Positions 25,828-33,267 of a stretch of DNA of 64,000 nt are shown here, one piece after another (position 1 is the stretch's first letter; each line of letters begins with the position of its first letter). The notes below the pieces were generated by a model, which ran no database searches, was not told where the DNA came from, and was given only the letters and a program-made list of their open reading frames with translations. Source of the DNA: an uncultured Flavobacteriaceae bacterium. GTDB taxonomy: Bacteria; Bacteroidota; Bacteroidia; Flavobacteriales; Flavobacteriaceae. The stretch lies in contig CANMFQ010000004.1 of the NCBI GenBank assembly GCA_947497145.1, positions 212,424 to 276,423 on the forward strand, read 5' to 3'. Both the position numbers and the translations under genes were made by a program.

Positions 25828-26862
25828 TTACAAACAACAAAAATGCTCTTTCACCATAATCTCCACAGGAATATCAAGGCGAAGCTCAGCTGTATCTTGT
25901 TTGGTCAATAAGCTAAAGAGCCCCTTTATAGCAACATAACCTTGATATTTAGGTTGTTGATTAATTAAAAAATTAATCTTATCCTTTTTTAAATAATCTA
26001 GGTTTTTCATATTCAAATCAAAACCCATTAAAAAAGTATTACTTACTTTGAATTCTTCAAGAATTTCAGGAATCAAATGTGCTCTTGAATTGGTAACAAA
26101 AATCCCTTTTGGCTCATCTCCTTTAAACCAATTTCGCATCTCATCAGTCACCTCAAAAGTATCATTCAAAGGGTGATTTATAGTATTGATACTTACTTCT
26201 TGCCCTATAGATTTAAAAAACGCTCTAAACCCATCTTCTCTCTGCTTATTATTTACTTGAATACCTTCATCATTCAAGATGTTTACCAGAAAATACTTGC
26301 CTTTATTACCCACCAACCCATGTAATAGTCTTCCTGCTACCATACCTGCCATATGTGAATTTTGGCAAATAAAATGTGCTTTTTCTGCCAAGGATATTTG
26401 GGTATCTAAAAATACCACAGGAATATCCCTTTCCTTAGCTTTTCTTAATAAGTTATTGCATTCCTTTTCAAAAAAAGGAACGGTAATTATGGCATCATAG
26501 TTGCCCTCAAAAATTTGCTGACTTGCTTTTCCAAAAGAAGATGATGAGCCTGAAAATCGATAATAATCAACCTTAACACCTAAGTCTTTCAACTCATCTA
26601 CAGCCTTAGAAATACCTTTTTTTGGCAACTTCCAATAACTATATTTATCTTTTGTTTCAGGTATTAAAACTGCAAAATTTATTTTTTTTACGGCAGCTAG
26701 TTTTAGCCTACTAGCCATCATATTTTTTTGATAGCCCGTTTCTTTAATAATTTTCAAAACTCTGGCTTCAGTCTCTTTAGAAACTCCTCCCCTCTTATGC
26801 AATACCCTATCAATGGTACCTATAGAGACGTTTGCCAATTTTGCAATTTGTTTTATTCCCAT
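25828..26862 (-). CDS. LacI-family transcriptional regulator
   Basis: The 344-residue regulator has an N-terminal helix-turn-helix (MGIKQIAKLANVSIGTIDRVLHKRGGVSKETEARV) and hinge region (residues 1-55). A periplasmic-binding-protein-like effector domain follows (FAVLIPETKDKYSYWKLPKKGI, then IFVTNSRAHLIPEILEEF and LMGFDLNMKNLDYL). It is embedded in the utilisation locus between susCD and the oxidoreductase operon. It probably binds the CGTTAACG operators at 20709-20752 and 31544-31560 and responds to a uronate or related catabolite; that link is inference. A palindrome overlapping its own -7 box suggests autoregulation. Confidence 0.92.
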   Translation of the reverse strand: MGIKQIAKLANVSIGTIDRVLHKRGGVSKETEARVLKIIKETGYQKNMMASRLKLAAVKKINFAVLIPETKDKYSYWKLPKKGISKAVDELKDLGVKVDYYRFSGSSSSFGKASQQIFEGNYDAIITVPFFEKECNNLLRKAKERDIPVVFLDTQISLAEKAHFICQNSHMAGMVAGRLLHGLVGNKGKYFLVNILNDEGIQVNNKQREDGFRAFFKSIGQEVSINTINHPLNDTFEVTDEMRNWFKGDEPKGIFVTNSRAHLIPEILEEFKVSNTFLMGFDLNMKNLDYLKKDKINFLINQQPKYQGYVAIKGLFSLLTKQDTAELRLDIPVEIMVKEHFCCL

Positions 26863-26888
26863 AGCCTTCTGCTATTTGTGGTTAGTTA

Positions 26889-26942
26889 AGTGTTTGGTCA
26901 AAAATACCAAAAATTAAATTTGCTTCTTTTAGACCAGACACT
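26889..26942 (-). promoter_or_regulatory. Promoter and inverted repeats upstream of the LacI-family gene
   Basis: On the minus strand TATTTTTG (26906-26899) matches TAnnTTTG. It is embedded in the palindrome TTGGT-n7-ACCAA (26894-26910). A larger inverted pair, AGTGTTTGGTC (26889-26899) and GACCAGACACT (26932-26942), has one mismatch. The arrangement suggests a repressor site over the promoter, but the motif differs from CGTTAACG. A clear -33 TTG is not seen. Confidence 0.45.
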
Positions 26943-27007
26943 ATTTAAGGCTGCAAGTTACTCTCTTTCAACGGGACTTTGAAAATTAATAGACCTATAT
27001 CTCCTTC

Positions 27008-27634
27008 TTATAATTTTGCTATAACTACGTTTTTAAACTGAATAGACATATCTCTATTGGGGTGTAACTGAATACCAATAGGCCCTTTGAGGTTTGCATC
27101 TTCCAATGTATAATTCATCACTTCTTTTCCATTAAGCCACACCTTATAGGTATTTCCTACCGCCATGGCTTTTATGGTATTCCATTCATTGGGTTTCAAA
27201 ATGTCTTTAATTCCCGTTGCCTCTACTGGATAACCTTGTTTGGGCACATAGGGCGAAGCAGTCATATCTCGTTTCAGCGAACCAGATTCACCAATTTGTA
27301 TTTGCGGATTTCTTGCATCATCACCACGCATAAAAACACCAGAATCAATAGTGCCTTCGCCAAATTTAAAATCTAACTGCACTACAAAATCTTTGTATTT
27401 TTTCTTTGTCCATAATATCGATCCTTTTTTATCAGGATCACTTTTAGCCCACAAAACACCATCATCAATAGACCACCAAACATTGTTTTTAGGAATTTGC
27501 CAATGTTTCAAATCATCTCCATCAAAAATAGCTTTCATTTTAGGTGTGCGCTCTTGTCCAGAAACACTAAAAGCTAAAGCAAACATGAAAACTAATAAAA
27601 AAAATCGTTGCATAACTGTAGTTTTACTAGCCAT
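27008..27634 (-). CDS. Secreted 3-keto-disaccharide hydrolase-domain protein (PF06439, DUF1080)
   Basis: The 208-residue protein has a signal peptide ending SVSGQE and a single DUF1080 beta-sandwich domain. This starts MKAIFDGDDLKHWQIPKNNVWWSIDDGVLWAKSD, continues with DFVVQLDFKFGEGTIDSGVFMRGD, and ends with GPIGIQLHPNRDMSIQFKNVVI. These are typical of the concanavalin-like PF06439 family, some members of which hydrolyse 3-keto-glycosides. The ATG at 27634 overlaps the upstream stop codon as TAATG, which supports translational coupling; the ATG at 27613 would give a shorter, equally valid signal peptide. It is the last gene of the four-gene minus-strand operon. Confidence 0.87.
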   Translation of the reverse strand: MASKTTVMQRFFLLVFMFALAFSVSGQERTPKMKAIFDGDDLKHWQIPKNNVWWSIDDGVLWAKSDPDKKGSILWTKKKYKDFVVQLDFKFGEGTIDSGVFMRGDDARNPQIQIGESGSLKRDMTASPYVPKQGYPVEATGIKDILKPNEWNTIKAMAVGNTYKVWLNGKEVMNYTLEDANLKGPIGIQLHPNRDMSIQFKNVVIAKL

Positions 27635-28710
27635 TATAATGCATTAAAATCACCTACAGACTCTGCTATAGCACTCTTAGAAAGCGTAGAACCATTATGT
27701 ATCATTATGCGATACTTAAAAGTAACAGACTCACCCTTTACCAATTTAAAATCTAAGGTCTTTTCTCCATTAGAAAAAATAGCTTGACCTAAGGGGTTAG
27801 CAGCAAAAAGACCGTAGCCCCTTGCATGCCAATAGGTAGGGTATCCAACATTTTTTTGATGATCTATCATGGTAATTGAAACTGTTTCGTTTTCCATTGT
27901 ACCTTCTAGTTTTACCCATTTATTTCGGGTACCCCAAACATCATTCCCTGTAGCTCCTTCACTAGCAAAATAATTACCATTTACGCCTTCATTATTCAAC
28001 GCTTTTACTTCGGTGAGGTTACCTTCAGCATCAGTATACATTGCAGGCTTATCTGATGGCATTTCCAATTCTCTTGCAACACGTATACCTATCATCCCTT
28101 CTTTGTTGTCTTTAAAAGAAACATCCTCCAATGCCTTTAAGGTTGTTATTCGATCAATAAATCTGGTTGTACCTTCTTCATGAAAAATAAATTCCGTTGT
28201 TTCCTCTAAAAGATTTACATCTTTTGGTGATTGCCACATCGCTTTAATTGTTAATGCTCCTTTTTCCTCATCAATCTTTACTATTTCTTGATGATAAATA
28301 GTACCGTATTTATGTTTCTCTTCTTCAGGAATTGCATACGAATTATTCCAAAAATCCAACCCATTAACATCTCCATAATTAAACCAAAGTCCTGCATGAT
28401 GTGGATGATCAACACGTTCATTAGGGCGTGGTTCATACGGAAATCCCCTTGTTACTATCTTCCCACTCTTGGTTTTAACAGGAAACAATATAGGTTTTGG
28501 TGTTTTGCCATCATAAACATAACTAGTAAAATGCTCACCATGAATTTGCACGTCAATTTTCTTATGTGCTGTATCACTAATAAATGTAACACCCGAACTA
28601 GGTGCTACCTCATTTCCTACAACATTCACCTCTTTAGCTTCTTTTTTCTCCTTACAAGATCCAAAAAATAACGCAACGCTTATTACGCAAAATACAATCC
28701 TTTTTATCAT
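27634..28710 (-). CDS. DUF6807 (PmoA-like) lipoprotein
   Basis: The 358-residue protein starts at the ATG at 28710, giving a lipoprotein signal MIKRIVFCVISVALFFGSC. A longer open frame into the preceding gene is not needed. The body matches the family sometimes labelled methane-oxygenase PmoA (PF14100, DUF6807). Signatures are RGFPYEPRPNERVDHPHHAGLWFNYGDVNGLDFW near residue 90 and a later GYPTYWHARGYGLFAANPLG. Conserved His residues (DHPHH) suggest metal or sugar binding, but no activity is established and the PmoA label is misleading. It sits between the oxidoreductase and the PF06439 gene, overlapping the latter by one base. Confidence 0.87.
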   Translation of the reverse strand: MIKRIVFCVISVALFFGSCKEKKEAKEVNVVGNEVAPSSGVTFISDTAHKKIDVQIHGEHFTSYVYDGKTPKPILFPVKTKSGKIVTRGFPYEPRPNERVDHPHHAGLWFNYGDVNGLDFWNNSYAIPEEEKHKYGTIYHQEIVKIDEEKGALTIKAMWQSPKDVNLLEETTEFIFHEEGTTRFIDRITTLKALEDVSFKDNKEGMIGIRVARELEMPSDKPAMYTDAEGNLTEVKALNNEGVNGNYFASEGATGNDVWGTRNKWVKLEGTMENETVSITMIDHQKNVGYPTYWHARGYGLFAANPLGQAIFSNGEKTLDFKLVKGESVTFKYRIMIHNGSTLSKSAIAESVGDFNAL

Positions 28711-28720
28711 AACTACATTA

Positions 28721-30079
28721 TTAATATTGAAACACCTTACCACCGGCTAACACATTCTGAGTAGCCTCATCAAACGTAGCTTTAAGCCCTGTTCGCAATG
28801 CTGCCGTAGTCATGATATTAGCAATAGAATGGTTGTAACCAGCTTCTATTGGTCCATTCGTTTTTTTGCGACTTCGTATACATTCCATCCAATTGAGCAT
28901 GTGTAAAGAGGTCATATTGTCTGCACCTGTATTGGCAGAAGTTACTACCTTAGGTGCATTGTCTGCAAGGTTAAAAGGCATTAATCTATTGGGAGACATA
29001 CCCATTGCTTTTGCATGCTTTTCAACCAAACCACCATTATCACTGACCTTATTTGTATCTAGATTTAATTCGCCTCCATTTGAATAATAAATTTCTTTAG
29101 TACCTCCAGCAGAATTTGTAAATCTTGAAGAGTAGGTTACTTGAAAACCAGAACTCATATCATCGGCAGGACCATAATCAAAAACTGCCGACATAGTATC
29201 AAAGTTTTTTCTTCCATCTTTCCACAAATAAATACCTCCATTAGCGGCAACACTTCTTGGATGATTTAAACCTGAAAACCAATGAACAGTATCTATTTGA
29301 TGTGACATCCACTGACCTGGTATACCTGAAGAATAAGGCCAAAACAACCTGTATTCTAAATATTTTCTAGGATCCCATGCCGCTTCTGGGCGATTCATTT
29401 GATACCGTTTCCAATCGGTATCTGATTCTCGTATCTCTTTGGTTAATTGTGGCAAACGCCATCTTCCCGGTTGGTTTACATTCCAGGTCATTTCAACCAT
29501 AACAATATCTCCAAATTTACCTGATTTAATATAATCATTTGCTGCGTGGTAGTTGGCGCCACTACGTCGCTGTGATCCTATTTGAAAAACAATACCCGAT
29601 TCTTTAACAGCTTTTATACCTATGCGAGCATCTGCCATAGTCTCGGCAAAGGGTTTTTCACAATACACATCTTTCTTTGCGTTGGCTGCTTGTACGGTAT
29701 GTAATGCATGCTGAAAATCGGCTGTAGAAATAATTACAGCATCAATTTTATTCTTATCATACATTTCTTCATTATTGCGCCATTGCTTTATCTTATTACC
29801 TGTTTTTTCTTTTATATAGGCTGCCCCTTCATCACGTCGACGATTCCAAATATCAGACACACCAACAATTTCAAAATTCTGCGCCTGAGAATGTCCATTA
29901 AAAGCAGGTATCAAAGCTCCTTTTGCTCGGTTTGAAAAACCTACAATACCTACACGAACACGATCATTTGCACCTAATATTTTTCTATAGCTCTTTGCAC
30001 TCATAGCATTTGCTCCTAAAACGATTCCGCCAGATGCCAAGGCTGTTTTCTTAATAAAATTACGTCTTGCTTTTTCCAT
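28721..30079 (-). CDS. Tat-exported GFO/IDH/MocA-family oxidoreductase
   Basis: The 452-residue NAD(P)-dependent dehydrogenase begins MEKARRNFIKKTALASGG, a clear Tat signal (Arg5-Arg6). The Rossmann motif is VRVGIVGFSNRAKG near residue 42, and the family signature DVYCEKPFAETMADA near residue 138 contains the conserved EKP lysine. Family members oxidise or reduce sugar and inositol hydroxyls; Tat export suggests a tightly bound cofactor working in the periplasm. In Bacteroides such enzymes form 3-keto-glycosides that PF06439 proteins cleave. Here both PF06439 genes flank it within one operon, 12 bases from the upstream one. The substrate is unknown. Confidence 0.92.
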   Translation of the reverse strand: MEKARRNFIKKTALASGGIVLGANAMSAKSYRKILGANDRVRVGIVGFSNRAKGALIPAFNGHSQAQNFEIVGVSDIWNRRRDEGAAYIKEKTGNKIKQWRNNEEMYDKNKIDAVIISTADFQHALHTVQAANAKKDVYCEKPFAETMADARIGIKAVKESGIVFQIGSQRRSGANYHAANDYIKSGKFGDIVMVEMTWNVNQPGRWRLPQLTKEIRESDTDWKRYQMNRPEAAWDPRKYLEYRLFWPYSSGIPGQWMSHQIDTVHWFSGLNHPRSVAANGGIYLWKDGRKNFDTMSAVFDYGPADDMSSGFQVTYSSRFTNSAGGTKEIYYSNGGELNLDTNKVSDNGGLVEKHAKAMGMSPNRLMPFNLADNAPKVVTSANTGADNMTSLHMLNWMECIRSRKKTNGPIEAGYNHSIANIMTTAALRTGLKATFDEATQNVLAGGKVFQY

Positions 30080-30091
30080 AATTAGTGTTTT

Positions 30092-31465
30092 TTAAAATTC
30101 TCTTACTTTAATGCTTTTAAAAGAAACTTTATCTCCGTGATCTTGTAACAAGATTAAACCCTGAGGTAGGCGACCAAAATTCTTCCATTTTTCATATTTA
30201 CTTTTCTCAACAAGTGCTTTAAAAATTTGACTAAATCGATCAAATTCAACCACCTTCACATGATTCAACCAATGTTCTACATGACCATTACGCACTACAA
30301 TTCTGGCGTTATTCCATTTATTTACTCCCTTAAAGTTCTTACCTCTAGAGCTTCCGTTATTTTCGGCACGTATTAAATCATACAAAGAACCTACTGTTCG
30401 GTTTCCGTTCTTTCCTTTTTTAGCATCGGGGTGTTTTTTGTCATCTAAGATTTGAAATTCTAGACCAATAGCAGAGCCTTCCCCTTTATTCAATTCAGAA
30501 TCTACAAAATACTTAATACCGCTATTAGCGCCTTCTGTCATTTTAAAATCGACACTCAATTCAAAATCACTAAAAGCATTCAGCGTCACTATGTCACCTC
30601 CATTACGAGATTCTGCTCCACCAGAAGACAATACGGTAAGTATGCCATCATTCATTTCCCATCCTTTTTGTGGAAATGTATCAGCCTTAGCCCCACGCCA
30701 CCCATTGGTAGTTTTTCCATCCCAAAGTAAACGCCAACCTGTACGCATTTCACTTTCTGTAAGCTGGTTCTTTAAATAGCTAATCTCAGGAACTTCCGGA
30801 TCTACTTCTTTTCTGGCATTTTCTAAATTGGTTGTCAATATTTTAATATTTTTCCAACGTACCTTTTTTCCCTCTAAACTTTCATCATGAATACCGTGTA
30901 CTTGAAAAGCAATAAAACCTTCAGCAGTAGTATCATCAACTAAATTAGCACATTGGACATCGTTAATCCAAGTACGGATATTTGCACCGATAGCCTCAAT
31001 TCTATAATGATTCCATTGCCCTCGCACAAACGCATTTTGCCCTTTAGGATTTCTTGATAATGGGTACAGCCAGCCATTTCTTGCCTCATCATACACTCCA
31101 CCTGCCCACTTTCTGTTACTCGTTTCTATTTCACATTGATAACCGTGCACTCTTCCATCCATATAATCAGGTGAACTTAGGCTTCTAAACTGTACGCCAG
31201 AATTTAATCCGTTTTCTACAAACACATCAAACTCCAATATAAAATCACCATACTTCTTTTTGGTTGCCATAAAACTATTTGGCGTATTCAACCTAGATGT
31301 GCCAATAAGCTCTTGGTTTTTAATTTCATATTTGGCGTTCCCGTTTAATTGTTCAAAATTTTTCAAATCCTTTCCATTGAACAAGATTTCCCAATTCTCC
31401 TGAGCTGATAAGAATGCAGTTGATAAGCATGCTGCTATTAGCAACAGTGTATTCATTTTTTTCAT
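30092..31465 (-). CDS. Secreted protein with two PF06439 (3-keto-disaccharide hydrolase) domains
   Basis: The 457-residue protein has a signal peptide ending FLSAQE and two DUF1080 domains in tandem. Domain 1 (about 25-210) runs from WEILFNGKDLKNFEQLNG through LEFDVFVENGLNSGVQFRS. Domain 2 (about 245-455) runs from WRLLWDGKTTNGWRGAKA through LSVDFKMTEGANSGIKYFV and ends SFKSIKVREF. Each domain keeps the W-x-LFNGK and NSG-(V/I) landmarks. The double architecture could act on longer substrates or pair one catalytic with one binding domain. It is the promoter-proximal gene of the minus-strand operon, with an operator-like site 79 bases upstream. Confidence 0.88.
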   Translation of the reverse strand: MKKMNTLLLIAACLSTAFLSAQENWEILFNGKDLKNFEQLNGNAKYEIKNQELIGTSRLNTPNSFMATKKKYGDFILEFDVFVENGLNSGVQFRSLSSPDYMDGRVHGYQCEIETSNRKWAGGVYDEARNGWLYPLSRNPKGQNAFVRGQWNHYRIEAIGANIRTWINDVQCANLVDDTTAEGFIAFQVHGIHDESLEGKKVRWKNIKILTTNLENARKEVDPEVPEISYLKNQLTESEMRTGWRLLWDGKTTNGWRGAKADTFPQKGWEMNDGILTVLSSGGAESRNGGDIVTLNAFSDFELSVDFKMTEGANSGIKYFVDSELNKGEGSAIGLEFQILDDKKHPDAKKGKNGNRTVGSLYDLIRAENNGSSRGKNFKGVNKWNNARIVVRNGHVEHWLNHVKVVEFDRFSQIFKALVEKSKYEKWKNFGRLPQGLILLQDHGDKVSFKSIKVREF

Positions 31466-31493
31466 TTAAAAATAGATTCTGGTTTATAGTTGT

Positions 31494-31535
31494 TTTTCTA
31501 GATCTACAAACATTATTTCCTATAAATCTAGAAAA
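31494..31535. promoter_or_regulatory. Inverted repeat in the divergent PF06439/uxaC control region
   Basis: TTTTCTAGAT (31494-31503) and ATCTAGAAAA (31526-31535) are perfect 10-base inverted arms separated by 22 bases. They lie just upstream of the minus-strand operon, next to the CGTTAACG site. They could be a second regulator site or a leader hairpin of the minus-strand transcript. Confidence 0.45.
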
Positions 31536-31543
31536 TAATCTGC

Positions 31544-31560
31544 GTGAACGTTAACGAATA
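31544..31560. promoter_or_regulatory. Third LacI-type operator, between the oxidoreductase operon and uxaC
   Basis: GTGAACGTTAACGAATA matches the right arm of the susC-side operator (20736-20752) at 16 of 17 positions. It lies in the 190-base divergent gap, 79 bases from the minus-strand start and 96 from the uxaC start, and could control both. Confidence 0.72.
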
Positions 31561-31655
31561 TAAAAAATATTTTTAACTTTCCATCGAAAACAAACAGTTT
31601 CTTGCATGTATTTTATATAAATTGCGACGATTTTAATGGCCTTTAAATTATTCAT

Positions 31656-33062
31656 ATGAACCAACCAACAAAATTTATACACGATAATTTTCTACTTGAA
31701 AACAAATATGCCCAAGAGCTTTATCATGACTATGCTCGTGATATGCCCATTATTGATTACCACAATCACTTGAATACCCAAGAGATTGCTGAAAACAGAG
31801 TTTTCAATAATATTTCTGAGATATGGATTCATGGTGATCATTATAAATGGCGAGCAATGCGAAGCCTTGGTGTAGCTGAAAAATACATTACAGGTTCGGC
31901 TTCAGATCTTGAAAAATTTGAAAAATGGGCGTTCACCGTTCCGTATACCATGCGAAATCCATTGTATCACTGGACGCATATGGAACTGTATAGATACTTT
32001 GGCATAAGCGAACTTTTAACACCCAAAAGTGCAAAATCCATTTACGCCGAAGCTTCTGAAAAATTGCAGACACCAGCATTCAGCTGTCAAAATTTATTAT
32101 CAGGAATGAACGTAGATGCTTTATGTACTACCGATGACCCTATTGATTCTTTAGAACACCATCAAAAACTTGCCAAAAGTGATTTTAAAACAAAAGTAAG
32201 CATGTCTTTTAGGCCAGATAAAGCCATCTTTATAGGTCTAGACTCCTACAATCCCTATATCCAAAAATTGGCACAAGCTTCTGGTATTACAATTGATTCT
32301 TATGATAGCCTTTGTGATGCGTTACGTAATCGTATTACCTATTTTCATGACAATGGCTGCCGTGTTTGCGACCATGGTTTAGAACACTTATACGCCGAAG
32401 ATTTTACAGAAAGTGAGGTGAAATCGATTTTTAAAAAGAAACAAGAAGGACAAGCACTAACCCAAAACGAAGTTTTTAAATTTCAAAGCGCAGTACTACT
32501 TTATCTTTCAGAATTATATCATGAGTTTGGTTGGGTACAACAATTTCACTTGGGTGCTTTACGTAATAACAATAGTAGAATGCTAGCCCAATTAGGACCA
32601 GACACAGGTTGGGATTCTATTGGCGATTTTAAACAAGCACAAAGTCTTTCTAAATTTCTTAATACCCTAGACAGTAAAGACAAACTAACCAAAACCATCA
32701 TTTACAACCTAAACCCAGCTGATAACGAAATGATGGCTGCTATGATTGGTAATTTTAATGACGGAAGCATTAAAGGTAAAGTGCAATTTGGTTCTGGCTG
32801 GTGGTTCTTAGACCAAAAACAGGGTATGATTGACCAAATGAATGCCTTGTCTAATATTGGCCTTATCAGTTGTTTTGTAGGTATGCTCACCGATTCTAGA
32901 AGCTTTCTTTCTTTTCCTAGACATGAGTATTTTAGACGTATTTTGTGCAATCTATTTGGAAAAGATATTGAAAACGGCGAATTACCAAACGATATGGAAT
33001 GGATTGGCAAGCTTACGCAAGATATTTGCTATAACAATGCTAAGGAGTATTTTGATTTTTAA
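31656..33062 (+). CDS. uxaC: Glucuronate/galacturonate isomerase
   Basis: UxaC is a cytoplasmic amidohydrolase-superfamily isomerase that turns glucuronate into fructuronate and galacturonate into tagaturonate. The 468-residue protein carries the metal motif IDYHNHLN near residue 35 and FNNISEIWIHGDHYKWRAMRSLGV, a very characteristic family block. QQFHLGALRNNN near residue 295, HEYFRRILC near 424 and the closing NAKEYFDF follow. Length matches E. coli UxaC (470). It is the only clearly assigned catabolic enzyme of the locus and points to a uronic acid as product. UxaB, UxuB and UxuA are not in the window. Confidence 0.96.
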   Translation: MNQPTKFIHDNFLLENKYAQELYHDYARDMPIIDYHNHLNTQEIAENRVFNNISEIWIHGDHYKWRAMRSLGVAEKYITGSASDLEKFEKWAFTVPYTMRNPLYHWTHMELYRYFGISELLTPKSAKSIYAEASEKLQTPAFSCQNLLSGMNVDALCTTDDPIDSLEHHQKLAKSDFKTKVSMSFRPDKAIFIGLDSYNPYIQKLAQASGITIDSYDSLCDALRNRITYFHDNGCRVCDHGLEHLYAEDFTESEVKSIFKKKQEGQALTQNEVFKFQSAVLLYLSELYHEFGWVQQFHLGALRNNNSRMLAQLGPDTGWDSIGDFKQAQSLSKFLNTLDSKDKLTKTIIYNLNPADNEMMAAMIGNFNDGSIKGKVQFGSGWWFLDQKQGMIDQMNALSNIGLISCFVGMLTDSRSFLSFPRHEYFRRILCNLFGKDIENGELPNDMEWIGKLTQDICYNNAKEYFDF

Positions 33063-33143
33063 TCCGCTATATGTTTTAAATATGGGGTCTAAGACATTTT
33101 TTTACTGCACTTAAGAGAGAAGAGAGATTCAGAAAGATTCGGG

Positions 33144-33267
33144 AAACAAAAAACAAGAGCCAAGAAAAAGAGTCTTGTCTTGAGAGCTCAATGGTCTTTA
33201 TACTCCTATTATTTCAAGTAAACGGTAGTTTTTAGATGGCAGTTAGATGACATGCATTAAAAAATCT
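33144..33267 (+). repeat. Dispersed intergenic repeat, copy B
   Basis: This is the second copy of the element at 8753-8870. It shows GAAACAAAAAACAAGA, TGGTCTTTATA (33192-33202), and TGGCAGTTAGATGACAT (33237-33253) followed by gcATTAAAAAATCT. It fills the 203-base convergent gap between uxaC and the mutase operon. The internal hairpin of copy A is only partly kept. Confidence 0.65.
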
